From Akkermansia massiliensis (GTDB lineage: Bacteria; Verrucomicrobiota; Verrucomicrobiia; Verrucomicrobiales; Akkermansiaceae), in assembly GCF_023516715.1 (NCBI RefSeq), contig NZ_JAMGSI010000002.1, forward strand, positions 1-64,000: a DNA stretch of 64,000 nt. The letters are read 5' to 3'. Below the pieces are notes generated by a model, which was not told where the DNA came from, ran no database searches, and saw only the letters and a list, made by a program, of their open reading frames with translations. Made by a program: the position numbers and the translations under genes. How positions within the stretch are numbered: the first letter of the stretch is position 1; each line of letters begins with the position of its first letter. Shown here piece by piece: positions 37,576 through 45,808 of the stretch.

Positions 37576-37603
37576 TTGGCAGGCTCCTGCCGCCGGCTAT
37601 CAT
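37576..37603 (+). promoter_or_regulatory. Promoter of the 37.6-kb gene
   Basis: TTGGCA (37576-37581) and TATCAT (37598-37603) are spaced by 16 bases. The -10 box ends six bases before the ATG at 37610, so the mRNA should be leaderless. Confidence 0.6.
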
Positions 37604-37609
37604 GCGGGC

Positions 37610-38446
37610 ATGGGCCTTTTTCAGGATCAAACCAGTTCTCTGTCGGAAATCAAGCGGCTTGCCGCCCTCGTCATGGATCCCTCGCGCAGGGATGAAATCG
37701 GTCCGGACCAGTGGCCCCTGGCCATGATCGCCTATGGGCTGGTCACCTGCAATGAAATGGGCAGGGAAGAAGAAGGCGTCACCATTTACAACATCTTCCA
37801 GTCCTGCTGCGCACCGGACGCGCGGCGCAAATGCGCGCTGCAACTGGCCACCTTCATCCGCCAGCGCAAGGGGGACGGATGGCGGGCCCTCCTGCCCTTC
37901 TCCATGACGGATGAGGCCCCGGACATCCGCCGTCAGGCCTCCTTCCTGATTTACACGCTGGCCTCCCCCAAACCGGAGGAACGCTTTCCCGGAATCGCCG
38001 GGCTGGCAGACATCATCTGTGCGAATCCGCTACCCGGCCAAGCGAGCATGGCCCCAGCGCTGGACGCCCTGATGAGCCTGGGCGACATGCGGTTTGCCCC
38101 TTATCTGGCCTCCATCTCCAAAAAACTTCCTTCCGAACGCCTCGCGGACCTGCTGGCCGGAACGGAAGCCATTCCCACGGACCTGGGCTGCGGATGGCTG
38201 CTGGATGTTCTGGACGAACGTCCGGAGCTTTCCTCCGCCATTGCAGCGGTACTGGCCGGAATGCCGTCCAGGGCCGGAGAAGTCCTGGATGTGGTGGTGC
38301 CCATCCCCTCCTGGCAATTCACCAACTCCGCCGTTCAGCCGCTCCATTCCTGGAGCATTCCCGAATACCGGCTGCGCATGAGGGAACGGCTTTCCAGGCG
38401 CCTTGGACCGGAAGAACAGGAAGCCGTTGACCGGGCATGGAGCTGA
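37610..38446 (+). CDS. Helical protein of unknown function
   Basis: The 278-residue product has no signal peptide or membrane helix. It is mostly helical with repeats of about 35-40 residues (for example around DARRKCALQLATFIRQRKGDG, DIRRQASFLIYTLASPKPEE and LGCGWLLDVLDERPELSSAIAAVL), which suggests a HEAT-like or armadillo-like scaffold. The start at 37610 is chosen because the promoter ends six bases upstream. Frame extension to 37481 would overlap tatD. I could not link it to a known family. The gene is monocistronic and is followed by a strong bidirectional terminator. Confidence 0.75.
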   Translation: MGLFQDQTSSLSEIKRLAALVMDPSRRDEIGPDQWPLAMIAYGLVTCNEMGREEEGVTIYNIFQSCCAPDARRKCALQLATFIRQRKGDGWRALLPFSMTDEAPDIRRQASFLIYTLASPKPEERFPGIAGLADIICANPLPGQASMAPALDALMSLGDMRFAPYLASISKKLPSERLADLLAGTEAIPTDLGCGWLLDVLDERPELSSAIAAVLAGMPSRAGEVLDVVVPIPSWQFTNSAVQPLHSWSIPEYRLRMRERLSRRLGPEEQEAVDRAWS

Positions 38447-38486
38447 TTCTCCGCGCCCTGCGGACCAAGGCCCACTTCGTTTATAA

Positions 38487-38530
38487 ATTAAAAGAGCCGT
38501 TCCACGGAAATGAGGAACGGCTCTTTTAAT
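38487..38530. terminator. Bidirectional rho-independent terminator
   Basis: A perfect 17-base-pair stem (38487-38503 with 38514-38530) has a 10-base loop, an A-run on one side and a T-run on the other. It serves the plus-strand gene ending at 38446 and the minus-strand PEP-CTERM gene ending at 38548. Confidence 0.92.
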
Positions 38531-38547
38531 GTTCAGAAAAACCAAGC

Positions 38548-39348
38548 TCAGGCACGTTTGCGGCGCACCAGGAGCGCCGTCAGCCCGAGAAGCCCCAGCG
38601 TAGCGGTGGCCGGTTCCGGGATGGACAAGGGCATGCCGTGCGTATCCAGGTAGGCAAAATCGTTTCCGTTCAACACGCTGTCGTACACAGCCAGGTTATC
38701 GACGAAAAGGCCGTTGGCCCCAGGATTGTGATCCCCGCTCCCCTTGATGCTGGTAACCTTGGAATCACCGGAAAGACTCGTCGTGACCGTTTTGACAAGC
38801 TCGCCATCGTGGTAAACCTGCATCTCATTTCCCTTGAACGTCAGTCCAAGGTAGTTCCATGTATCATCAGAAGCAGCAAACAACTCGGTTCCGTCCGGAA
38901 TTCCGATATTCCCCCCGTTGTAAATCACCCATTTATTGGCGGCCGTCATCTCCACCCTGATCGTCGTGCCCGCTATCGTCATGGAAAAAGCATCCTTCCA
39001 GTCAGCACTGGAAGAACTGTAATACATGTGGATGCCCACGCTGAAACCGGTGGCAAAATTCAGGCCGTCAATGCCATTGGTGCTGGTGATGTTGAACGTT
39101 CCACCGTTGGGACAGTGGGAATAACCGCCGTCCGTCATGGGTGTAATACTATTACTCCAATTGATGTACCCGGTCGTTTTTGAAATGGCAGTGGAACCGC
39201 TTCCCAGATTGATGAAATTCTGATTGCTCCCAAGCTGGTTGAAATCCAGTCCGTACAACAGGGAAGAAGCCTGTACGCCGGAAATGAGGCATAAGGCTGC
39301 CGCCACTGCCGTTCCCTTGAAAGTTAAATGGCCATGGGGATTGAACAT
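38548..39348 (-). CDS. PEP-CTERM surface protein with LamG-like domain
   Basis: From the ATG at 39348 the product is 266 residues. It has a signal peptide (AAALCLISGVQASSLL), a laminin-G/concanavalin-like beta-sandwich (about residues 50-230, with DDTWNYLGLTFKGNEMQVYHDG and GANGLFVDNLAVYDSVLNG), and a C-terminal sorting signal. That signal consists of SIPEPAT, a hydrophobic helix and RRKRA, the PEP-CTERM signal read by exosortase. The protein should be processed and placed on the cell surface. An upstream ATG at 39393 would encode residues inside the inverted repeat and is less likely. The upstream region is a candidate phase-variation switch. Confidence 0.88.
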   Translation of the reverse strand: MFNPHGHLTFKGTAVAAALCLISGVQASSLLYGLDFNQLGSNQNFINLGSGSTAISKTTGYINWSNSITPMTDGGYSHCPNGGTFNITSTNGIDGLNFATGFSVGIHMYYSSSSADWKDAFSMTIAGTTIRVEMTAANKWVIYNGGNIGIPDGTELFAASDDTWNYLGLTFKGNEMQVYHDGELVKTVTTSLSGDSKVTSIKGSGDHNPGANGLFVDNLAVYDSVLNGNDFAYLDTHGMPLSIPEPATATLGLLGLTALLVRRKRA

Positions 39349-39359
39349 GCGTCCACTGA

Positions 39360-39548
39360 AACGGATAACAAATCCGGTATTTGAAAAAAACAAGCAGTAA
39401 ATGATGAAATAAATTGAAATAGAACAAGGAACCGCCTGTTCTTTTTCTTAAAGAAGCGTTTTTAAGGAAGGCCGCCGCTCTATTAAAAGAGAAATATAAA
39501 TCTTTACTTATCAAAAATACACGCTTGACACCGGATTTGTTATCCGTT
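39360..39548. repeat. Perfect 19-bp inverted repeat around the PEP-CTERM promoter region
   Basis: AACGGATAACAAATCCGGT at 39360-39378 occurs as its exact reverse complement at 39530-39548. The repeats enclose 151 AT-rich, non-coding bases directly upstream of the PEP-CTERM start codon (39348). On the gene's strand TTGTTT, 17 bases, then TGTTAT (inside the proximal repeat) gives a possible promoter. No gene is seen in 39349-39709. Confidence 0.85.
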
Positions 39549-39709
39549 GGCAAATCATTCCCCATCATACTCAATCCTCCCGGCATTTTGAACGCACGGA
39601 AACGATGTGACAGGATCAGGAAATAAAAACCAATACGCTAAAACGGAAAGGAAGAAGACGCCGGATTCAACAGCTCTTTTTCTGGCGGGCCCTTTTCCCG
39701 GAAATGCGC

Positions 39710-40255
39710 CTACCTCGCCACCACGTGATTGTGGTGGAAATCAACAAAGCTCCGGTACGTTTCCTCGTCCAGCAAGGTTTCATGCGTCATCAGCAGGAGG
39801 GGGAAAGGCTTCCCTTCATCCGTATAAGGGGCATGAATGTAATCAAACTGGGGATTGGGCACAAAGCCGTGCCGCTGGTAAAACCCCAGGCGGCGGCGTG
39901 AAATCCCGTCCTCCGGAGGATCAATCTCCAGAATAACCTTGTGGGGAAAAGCGTCCCTCAATTCTTCCAGAATCCTTTGGCCGGCGCCCTGTCCGCGCAG
40001 GGAGGCATCCACGGCGAAATATTCCAGATACACGAATGCCTCACGCTGCCAGCTCACCAGCATGGCAACCACCCGGCCTGCCCCGTTTAAAAATACCTCA
40101 TAACAAAAGCCCGGGTCTTGAAACGCCAGCGGAAAATCCTGGACGCGCCGCTGTTCGTGCACCGGAAAACTTGTCCGGTAAATATCCAGGGAATCCAGGA
40201 ATAGAGGATCATCCACTCCCGTCGCACGGTGCTTGGTCAGCGATTCAGGCTTCAT
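39710..40255 (-). CDS. GNAT-family N-acetyltransferase
   Basis: The protein is 181 residues from the ATG at 40255; an ATG at 40318 is possible but adds residues unlike the family. The acetyl-CoA-binding motif A is visible as YFAVDASLRGQGAGQRILEEL (about residues 78-98, R/QxxGxG/A type), followed by LGFYQRHGFVPNP (about 130), the usual motif B. The substrate cannot be told. It is transcribed opposite the unknown exported-protein gene at 40456, and their divergent starts are about 200 bases apart in AT-rich DNA. Confidence 0.82.
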   Translation of the reverse strand: MKPESLTKHRATGVDDPLFLDSLDIYRTSFPVHEQRRVQDFPLAFQDPGFCYEVFLNGAGRVVAMLVSWQREAFVYLEYFAVDASLRGQGAGQRILEELRDAFPHKVILEIDPPEDGISRRRLGFYQRHGFVPNPQFDYIHAPYTDEGKPFPLLLMTHETLLDEETYRSFVDFHHNHVVAR

Positions 40256-40392
40256 GCCCCATATCCAACCACACCCGTCTTCCTTCGGCAAGGCTCCCGG
40301 AAAAACTTCCCCAGTCATGCAACAACGTGGCCAGACTTAACCCATTCACCTTCCAGACGATTCACCACTTTTCTAACATATTATATAAACCG

Positions 40393-40422
40393 TTGACAAT
40401 AAATAAAATAAGAAGATAGAGT
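40393..40422 (+). promoter_or_regulatory. Promoter of the 40.4-kb islet
   Basis: TTGACA (40393-40398) and TAGAGT (40417-40422), spaced by 18 bases, lie in AT-rich DNA. They give a leader of about 27 bases to the ATG at 40456. Confidence 0.55.
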
Positions 40423-40455
40423 GATAAGAGTGCAGAAATAGTTCATCCATCCTCC

Positions 40456-41436
40456 ATGTTTACACCGATTCTCCGCCTTTTATTTCTTCTGCTGTTCCTG
40501 ATATTTCCGGGAGGCGCCAATACGGTTCTTCATGCGGAAGAAACTCCAGACATGGACGACTGCTCCCTGTATATTGAATCAAAGACGGATGTGGCGTCCG
40601 CCCAATGCATGATTGACGGAGGAAACCAGGAGGACGACAAAAAACGGACTGATGTGGGTATTGGAGAAGAAGTTGAACTGACCGTGACCGGGAAGCGGTT
40701 AAAAGAGGTGGATTTGGATTCCATAGAATGGACCATGGAACCGGATAATCTGGCCACCGTTGAAAAATCGGAGGATGGAGATAATCAGGCAATTCTAACC
40801 TTCAACAAGGATATTACTGAAAACAAGATTCTTACAATCCGAGTCAAAACAAATCTCGACGAAGAACTGCCGGAGAGAAAACCTCTGATTCTTCATATTT
40901 TTATTCCATCTGAAATCATGGCAGTACATACGGGGAAACGAATGCCCAAGTGTGCAGCAGATGGAGAAAAAGACCATGCGGGAGCATCCACCGTCCTGGA
41001 TTTAACCCTGCATCCATTAAAAGTGAGTTTCAGTAATATCGCCTTCATTGAACGGGCGAATGATCCGGAAGGATTCAAACCGGAACATGATCCCGGCGCC
41101 GTTTTGTTCCGCCCCAACGCCAAAAACAAGGCAATTCCCAGTGACTATATCGGATGGAAGTTTAAACCCGGAATTCGATTGCCCCAATTGCAGGCTTCCA
41201 ATCTTCCCAAGCCCTTTTCATGGGCATGCGGCTGGCATGTCCGTTCCGGTGACAAGGGCTGCCTTCTGATTCATGGCAAACCCTATCCCCAGGATTTTAA
41301 TTTCACTTATGACGGAGAAGAAACCGATGAGAATTCTCCAACCAAAGGATTACAAAACGTCAAAGTAACCGTCTCCAAATTCCGCCGCACCGTGACACGC
41401 AGTACGACAGGCAAAGTGCTTCATACCAACTCATAA
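40456..41436 (+). CDS. Exported protein of unknown function with Ig-like segment
   Basis: The 326-residue product starts with a strong signal peptide (about residues 1-27, LLFLLLFLIFPGGANT then HAEE). Residues about 55-140 look like an Ig-like or bacterial adhesin beta-sandwich (VGIGEEVELTVTGKRL to ILTIRVKTN). The C-terminal half has scattered cysteines (for example ACGWHVRSGDKGCLL) and no catalytic pattern that I recognise. Base composition is visibly lower in GC than the flanks. It is followed 23 bases later by a second exported-protein gene, so the two probably act together outside the cytoplasm. Confidence 0.7.
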   Translation: MFTPILRLLFLLLFLIFPGGANTVLHAEETPDMDDCSLYIESKTDVASAQCMIDGGNQEDDKKRTDVGIGEEVELTVTGKRLKEVDLDSIEWTMEPDNLATVEKSEDGDNQAILTFNKDITENKILTIRVKTNLDEELPERKPLILHIFIPSEIMAVHTGKRMPKCAADGEKDHAGASTVLDLTLHPLKVSFSNIAFIERANDPEGFKPEHDPGAVLFRPNAKNKAIPSDYIGWKFKPGIRLPQLQASNLPKPFSWACGWHVRSGDKGCLLIHGKPYPQDFNFTYDGEETDENSPTKGLQNVKVTVSKFRRTVTRSTTGKVLHTNS

Positions 41437-41459
41437 ATAATCCTTTTCCATATCATTCC

Positions 41460-41708
41460 ATGAACCCTGTTTATGTACCTATTCTCCTGGCTTGGACGGC
41501 CCTCCTTTTGTTCCATTCTCCCGCTTTCTCCGATATCCGCCTGCCCATTCCCTCAGCCACCAGGAACCTTAACAAGCAGAACACGAAACTGCTCCAACTT
41601 AAAAGACTGCTCGACGAGGACAGCATCATTCCCTTCTACCAGGAAGCCGACAAAATGCTGAAGGAGGCCAGCCTTTACAGAAAAAAAATGTCACTCCACA
41701 GGAATTGA
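41460..41708 (+). CDS. Exported protein, N-terminal part before an A8 frameshift
   Basis: This is an 82-residue open frame with a signal peptide (ILLAWTALLLFHSPAFS, cleaved about residue 24). It stops shortly after a run of eight A at 41681-41688. A shift of one base backward at that run joins it to the frame ending at 42289, giving a single exported protein of about 276 residues. The run contains an A-AAA-AAA slippery heptamer in the correct phase. Whether the join is made by programmed slippage, by phase variation of the tract, or reflects a sequencing error or mutation cannot be told from one sequence. No family recognised. Confidence 0.65.
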   Translation: MNPVYVPILLAWTALLLFHSPAFSDIRLPIPSATRNLNKQNTKLLQLKRLLDEDSIIPFYQEADKMLKEASLYRKKMSLHRN

Positions 41709-42289
41709 CCGACGGCCTCTTCCTGTGCCGCCTGATTGCGACCGCGCCATTCATCGACGTTAACCGGCACAGCAACGTCATGTGGCTGATGAACCACACT
41801 AACCTGGACTATAAAGTTAAAGATTTCATGTCCCGGAGCATGCCGCTAGCCGCCTTAACGGACAAGCATTCCACCTTGCCGGAAAAGGAGGAAGCGCTGC
41901 GGTTTTTTCTAACAGCGAGAGCACTGGTTCTCCAGCAATTCCGGAGCAGTTTCGATCACGCCTTTGAGGCCACCTGGATCTGTTCGGAAATGCTTCTGGA
42001 CCATGCCCCCCAGCTCACCGGCGACCGGGAAGCAGCCGGCGAATTCGCCAACAGGCTCGCGACCAACGAGGCAAGAAACAATAAACTTAAGAACATCATA
42101 CCCAGAAGGGAAAGAATATTCGTCCGCGAATTAATGCAGTGCTTCCCGACCAAAGCGGTGGAAGTCAAAAAATACCTCCGCATGGCCGGCTACGGCGACA
42201 AGGATATCCCCGCCCTGCTTGACAGAACCGTCGGCAGGATTCCTGAAGCCCGGTACCTGTACAAGGGTTTGCCGAAACGGAAGGATTGA
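41705..42289 (+). CDS. C-terminal part of the frameshifted exported protein
   Basis: This frame is open upstream of 41705 back to the A8 tract, and its residues there (KKNVTPQELTDGLFLCRL) read as protein. It encodes about 194 helical residues from the TTG at 41705 but has no signal peptide, no good ATG and no ribosome-binding site. It is therefore best read as the continuation of the 41460 frame after a -1 shift. Charged and hydrophobic residues alternate as in helical bundles (for example around FFLTARALVLQQFRSSFDHAFE). The joined product is predicted to be periplasmic or surface-located. Function unknown. Confidence 0.65.
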   Translation: MTDGLFLCRLIATAPFIDVNRHSNVMWLMNHTNLDYKVKDFMSRSMPLAALTDKHSTLPEKEEALRFFLTARALVLQQFRSSFDHAFEATWICSEMLLDHAPQLTGDREAAGEFANRLATNEARNNKLKNIIPRRERIFVRELMQCFPTKAVEVKKYLRMAGYGDKDIPALLDRTVGRIPEARYLYKGLPKRKD

Positions 42290-42366
42290 ACGCTTCCCCT
42301 TCATCTCCATTCAATTCACGTTTTACCTGATGCATAAAGAGAAGTGGCGTGCTTCATGAAATCCAT

Positions 42367-42395
42367 TTGAAGTTTCATTCCGGAAACATTAGAAT
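42367..42395 (+). promoter_or_regulatory. Promoter of the SGNH-hydrolase gene
   Basis: TTGAAG (42367-42372) and TAGAAT (42390-42395) are spaced by 17 bases, twelve bases before the first ATG at 42408. Confidence 0.6.
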
Positions 42396-42407
42396 TCAGC
42401 TAAAGCC

Positions 42408-43241
42408 ATGATGCCGCCCATGAAAATTTTCCCGCTGCTGTTTTTCACCTGGGCAGCTTTTCCATGCACCCTCCAGGCGCAGGAAAAACCGCAAGGGGAA
42501 AGCCCCTGGCCGCGCTGTGCCCCTGCACGTTCCGGGAGCCATATTCTTTTCCTGGGAAACAGCTATACGTTTTTCAACCGCATGCCCGCCATGGTCAAGG
42601 CCATGGCTGACACCAAAGGACTGCGGCCGGACGTGCACATGCACGCGGCTCCGGCAGCCTCCTTCCAGTCCCACTGGAATGACGGGCGCGCCCGTGAAAA
42701 GCTGGAAGGAACGGCCTGGGACTTCGTCATTCTCCAGGACCAGAGCGCCACTCCCGTCGTGGCCCCGGAGCGGACCATGGAATTCGGCGGCAAATGGTGC
42801 TCCCAGGTACGCGCCGCCCAGGGAACGCCCGTCCTGATGCTGACGTGGGGAAGAAAGGACGCCTCCGGCGTTCCGGACCCGCAGGAGCAAAAAGCCCTCC
42901 TCGCCACGTATTTGAATCTCGCCCGGAAGGAAAAAGCCGCCGTGGCCCCTGTGGGAATTGCCTGGGAAAACTGCCTCAAACGCCATCCCGGAATTGCCCT
43001 GTACCAGGCGGACGGCCAGCACCCAACGGAGGCGGGAAGCTACCTGGCGGCCTGCGTGATGTACTGCACCCTGTTCGGAAAGTCTCCGCTGGGCCTCCCG
43101 GCCAAACTGTCCCTGAAAGGAGTGCGGCTGTGCAGCCTTCCCGCAGACAGGGCCAAAATACTGCAAACCGTCGCCAGGGATACGTGCAAACAGCTCTTTT
43201 CCTCTTCTGCCGGAAACCGCCCCGGAGCCGCAGGGCCATAG
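42408..43241 (+). CDS. Exported SGNH/GDSL-type hydrolase
   Basis: The 277-residue protein has a signal peptide (KIFPLLFFTWAAFPCTLQAQ, after possible starts at 42408, 42411 and 42420). It has SGNH blocks: block I as ILFLGNSYTFF with Ser near residue 52, block III as VILQDQSATP, and block V as QADGQHPTEAG with the Asp/His pair near residue 207-210. It should cleave ester bonds in the periplasm, for instance O-acetyl groups on sugars, which would suit a mucin degrader; the substrate is inference. It resembles the DUF4886-type subgroup. It has its own promoter and precedes trxB by 87 bases. Confidence 0.85.
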   Translation: MMPPMKIFPLLFFTWAAFPCTLQAQEKPQGESPWPRCAPARSGSHILFLGNSYTFFNRMPAMVKAMADTKGLRPDVHMHAAPAASFQSHWNDGRAREKLEGTAWDFVILQDQSATPVVAPERTMEFGGKWCSQVRAAQGTPVLMLTWGRKDASGVPDPQEQKALLATYLNLARKEKAAVAPVGIAWENCLKRHPGIALYQADGQHPTEAGSYLAACVMYCTLFGKSPLGLPAKLSLKGVRLCSLPADRAKILQTVARDTCKQLFSSSAGNRPGAAGP

Positions 43242-43328
43242 GCCGCCGCTCTGCTGCCGCATAGCGCAAAATCTACTCGCAAAACGGGCGCCGTTCCTTT
43301 AACCTTGCGGCGATCACTTACACATATT

Positions 43329-44258
43329 ATGAGCGAACAAGTCATTATCATCGGCGCAGGCTGCGCAGGCTACACGGCGGCCATTTACACCGCCCGCGCC
43401 AATCTCTCTCCGCTTCTCATTACGGGCTCCCAGATCGGCGGCCAGCTGACCACCACCACGGAGGTGGAAAATTTCCCGGGCTTTCCGGACGGCGTGATGG
43501 GGCCGGACCTGATGTTCCTGATGCAGCAGCAGGCGGAAAAGTTCGGCACCCGGTTTGCGTATGAAGACGTCAAGAGCGTCATCAGGGATGAAGCCACCGG
43601 GCTGTTCACCGTGAAGACCAGCGGCCAGAATTACGAAGCCCGCAGCATCATCGTGGCTACGGGAGCTTCCGCCCGCTACCTGGGCATACCCGGGGAGGAA
43701 GGGCTGGTAGGCCACGGCCTCACCGCCTGCGCTACCTGTGACGGAGCCTTTTACCGGGACGTGCCCGTGTGCGTGGTGGGCGGAGGAGACAGCGCCTGTG
43801 AAGAAGCCATGTTCCTGACGCGCTTCGCCTCCAGGGTGTACCTGATCCACCGCCGGGACACGCTCCGCGCCTCCAAAATCATGGCGGAGCGCACGCTGTC
43901 CAATGAAAAGATTTTCCCCATGTGGAATTCCACCATCGTGAGCTACAAGACGGACGACAAGGGAGAACTGGAGGCCGTCATGCTGAAGGACCTGGTGGAA
44001 GGGGATGTAACGGAACTGCCCGTCAAGTGCGTCTTCATGGCGATCGGCCACACGCCGAATACGTCTTTCCTGGGGGATCTGGTAGACCGGGACGACGCCG
44101 GCTACATCATCCGGGAACCCGGCCTGATGGCGACCAAGACGCCGGGCCTGTTCGCCGCCGGAGACGTGGCGGACCCTCACTACCGCCAGGCCATTTCCTC
44201 CGCCGGCATGGGCTGCGGCGCCGCCATTGAAGCGGAACGCTACCTGCTGGGGCTGTAA
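43329..44258 (+). CDS. trxB: Thioredoxin reductase
   Basis: This 309-residue flavoprotein reduces thioredoxin with NADPH. The FAD site is IIIGAGCAGYTAAIYTARA (about residues 6-24), the redox-active disulfide CATCDG (about 136-141), and the NADPH site VVGGGDSACEEA (about 150-161). The C-terminal FAD motif is GLFAAGDVADPHYRQ (about 276-290). The start at 43329 gives the standard N-terminus; an in-frame start 24 bases upstream adds residues not seen in the family. A strong hairpin follows the stop codon. Confidence 0.97.
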   Translation: MSEQVIIIGAGCAGYTAAIYTARANLSPLLITGSQIGGQLTTTTEVENFPGFPDGVMGPDLMFLMQQQAEKFGTRFAYEDVKSVIRDEATGLFTVKTSGQNYEARSIIVATGASARYLGIPGEEGLVGHGLTACATCDGAFYRDVPVCVVGGGDSACEEAMFLTRFASRVYLIHRRDTLRASKIMAERTLSNEKIFPMWNSTIVSYKTDDKGELEAVMLKDLVEGDVTELPVKCVFMAIGHTPNTSFLGDLVDRDDAGYIIREPGLMATKTPGLFAAGDVADPHYRQAISSAGMGCGAAIEAERYLLGL

Positions 44259-44274
44259 GCCCATCTTCCGGAAC

Positions 44275-44305
44275 GGGGCGGAGTTTCCGCGGGAAATTCC
44301 GCCCC
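44275..44305 (+). terminator. Hairpin between trxB and sdaA
   Basis: A 14-base-pair stem with one G-T pair (44275-44288 with 44292-44305) has a three-base loop and starts 16 bases after the trxB stop. A T-run is missing, so it may act as a partial terminator or an RNA-stabilising structure ahead of sdaA. Confidence 0.6.
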
Positions 44306-44327
44306 GCCCCGCTACAGGAAAACGGAC

Positions 44328-45707
44328 ATGCACCATTACAGCATTTTTGAGCTTTTCAGCATCGGGATAGGACCATCCTCCTCCCATACCGTAGGCCCCA
44401 TGCGGGCGGCGCACCGTTTTCTGGAACAGATACGCCATTCCCCCCGGCTGCCGGAAATCACGGGCATCCGCTGTGAATGCTACGGCTCCCTGGCGGCCAC
44501 CGGCCACGGGCACGGCACGGACACGGCCATCATGCTGGGCCTGCTGGGGGAAGAGCCCCACACGGTGGAGCCGCGCAGCATTCCCGGAAAAATCGCCCGC
44601 CTGCACCAGCAGGAAACGCTCCCTGTCACGGAGGAAAAAACCGTCCGTTTCTCCCCCACCCGCGACCTGGACCTTTCCCACTACCAGCCTCTGCGCCTGC
44701 ACCCGAACGGGATGCTGTTCACCGCAGTCAACCAGGAGGGAGAACCGGTGGAAGACGCCGTGTTTTATTCCACGGGGGGCGGCTTCGTCGCTTCCGAGCA
44801 GGAGCTTCTGCATCCGGAGGAACCGGACCGGGAGCCGTTCCCCCTCCCCTATGAATCCGCGGAAGAACTGCTGCGCATGGCGGATGAACGGGAATGCCCC
44901 CTCTCCTCCATCGTCATGGCCAATGAATGCGCCCTGCTTCCGGAACGGGAAGTCCGTGAAAAGTTGAACCTGATCTGGGCCACCATGAAGCAGTCCATTT
45001 CCAGCGGCATGAGCGCGCGCGGCAACCTGCCGGGCGTCCTGCAAGTGCCCCGCCGCGCCAAGACGCTCCGCAAATCCCTTCTGGTGCATGGAGAATCGGC
45101 CCTGAAAGACCCTCTCTCCATCATGGACTGGATCAACCTGTACGCCATTGCCGTGAGTGAGGAAAACGCGGCCGGCGGCCGCATCGTCACCGCCCCCACC
45201 AACGGAGCGGCGGGGATTGTTCCGGCGGTTCTCAACTACGCCACCAAATTCTGCGTTTCACCGTATCCGGACGCCGTGCATCGCTTCCTGCTCACCGCGG
45301 GTGGCATCGCCATCCTGTACAAGAAAAACGCCTCCATCTCCGGCGCGGACGTCGGCTGCCAGGGGGAGGTGGGCGTGGCCTGCTCCATGGCCGCGGCCGC
45401 GCTTGCGGAGTACCTGGGAGGAACGCCCCACCAGGTGGAAAACGCCGCGGAAATAGGCATGGAACACAATCTGGGCCTCACCTGCGACCCGATCGCTGGG
45501 CTCGTCCAGATACCCTGCATTGAACGCAACGCCATCGCCGCCATCAAGGCCATCAACGCCGCCCGCATTGCCCTGGGCGGCACGGGCGCCCACTTCGTCC
45601 CTCTGGACAAAGTCATCCGCACCATGCTGGATACCGGAAGGGACATGCAGTCCAAATACAAGGAAACCGCCCAGGGCGGCCTGGCCGTGAACGTGGTGAA
45701 TTGCTAA
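44328..45707 (+). CDS. sdaA: L-serine ammonia-lyase, iron-sulfur type
   Basis: This 459-residue enzyme converts L-serine to pyruvate and ammonia with a [4Fe-4S] cluster. Both halves of the single-chain type are present: the beta-like domain with [17 protein letters not shown] at the N-terminus, and the alpha-like domain with [18 protein letters not shown] (about residue 288). The conserved cysteines are in [20 protein letters not shown] (about 335-355) and [18 protein letters not shown] (about 385-400). Length matches the E. coli SdaA layout. It is separated from trxB by the hairpin. Confidence 0.95.
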   Translation: MHHYSIFELFSIGIGPSSSHTVGPMRAAHRFLEQIRHSPRLPEITGIRCECYGSLAATGHGHGTDTAIMLGLLGEEPHTVEPRSIPGKIARLHQQETLPVTEEKTVRFSPTRDLDLSHYQPLRLHPNGMLFTAVNQEGEPVEDAVFYSTGGGFVASEQELLHPEEPDREPFPLPYESAEELLRMADERECPLSSIVMANECALLPEREVREKLNLIWATMKQSISSGMSARGNLPGVLQVPRRAKTLRKSLLVHGESALKDPLSIMDWINLYAIAVSEENAAGGRIVTAPTNGAAGIVPAVLNYATKFCVSPYPDAVHRFLLTAGGIAILYKKNASISGADVGCQGEVGVACSMAAAALAEYLGGTPHQVENAAEIGMEHNLGLTCDPIAGLVQIPCIERNAIAAIKAINAARIALGGTGAHFVPLDKVIRTMLDTGRDMQSKYKETAQGGLAVNVVNC

Positions 45708-45773
45708 AGGGAAACGGAAATCATCCCATGGGATTCCATGTGCGTCTGTTCCGGTAAAAAACACTCCGGCGGG

Positions 45774-45802
45774 TTGACAGACACGGGGAGCAAAGGTAGG
45801 GT
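45774..45802 (+). promoter_or_regulatory. Promoter of the 45.8-kb gene
   Basis: A perfect TTGACA (45774-45779) and TAGGGT (45797-45802) are spaced by 17 bases. The -10 box ends six bases before the ATG at 45809, predicting a leaderless mRNA. Confidence 0.7.
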
Positions 45803-45808
45803 GCGGGC

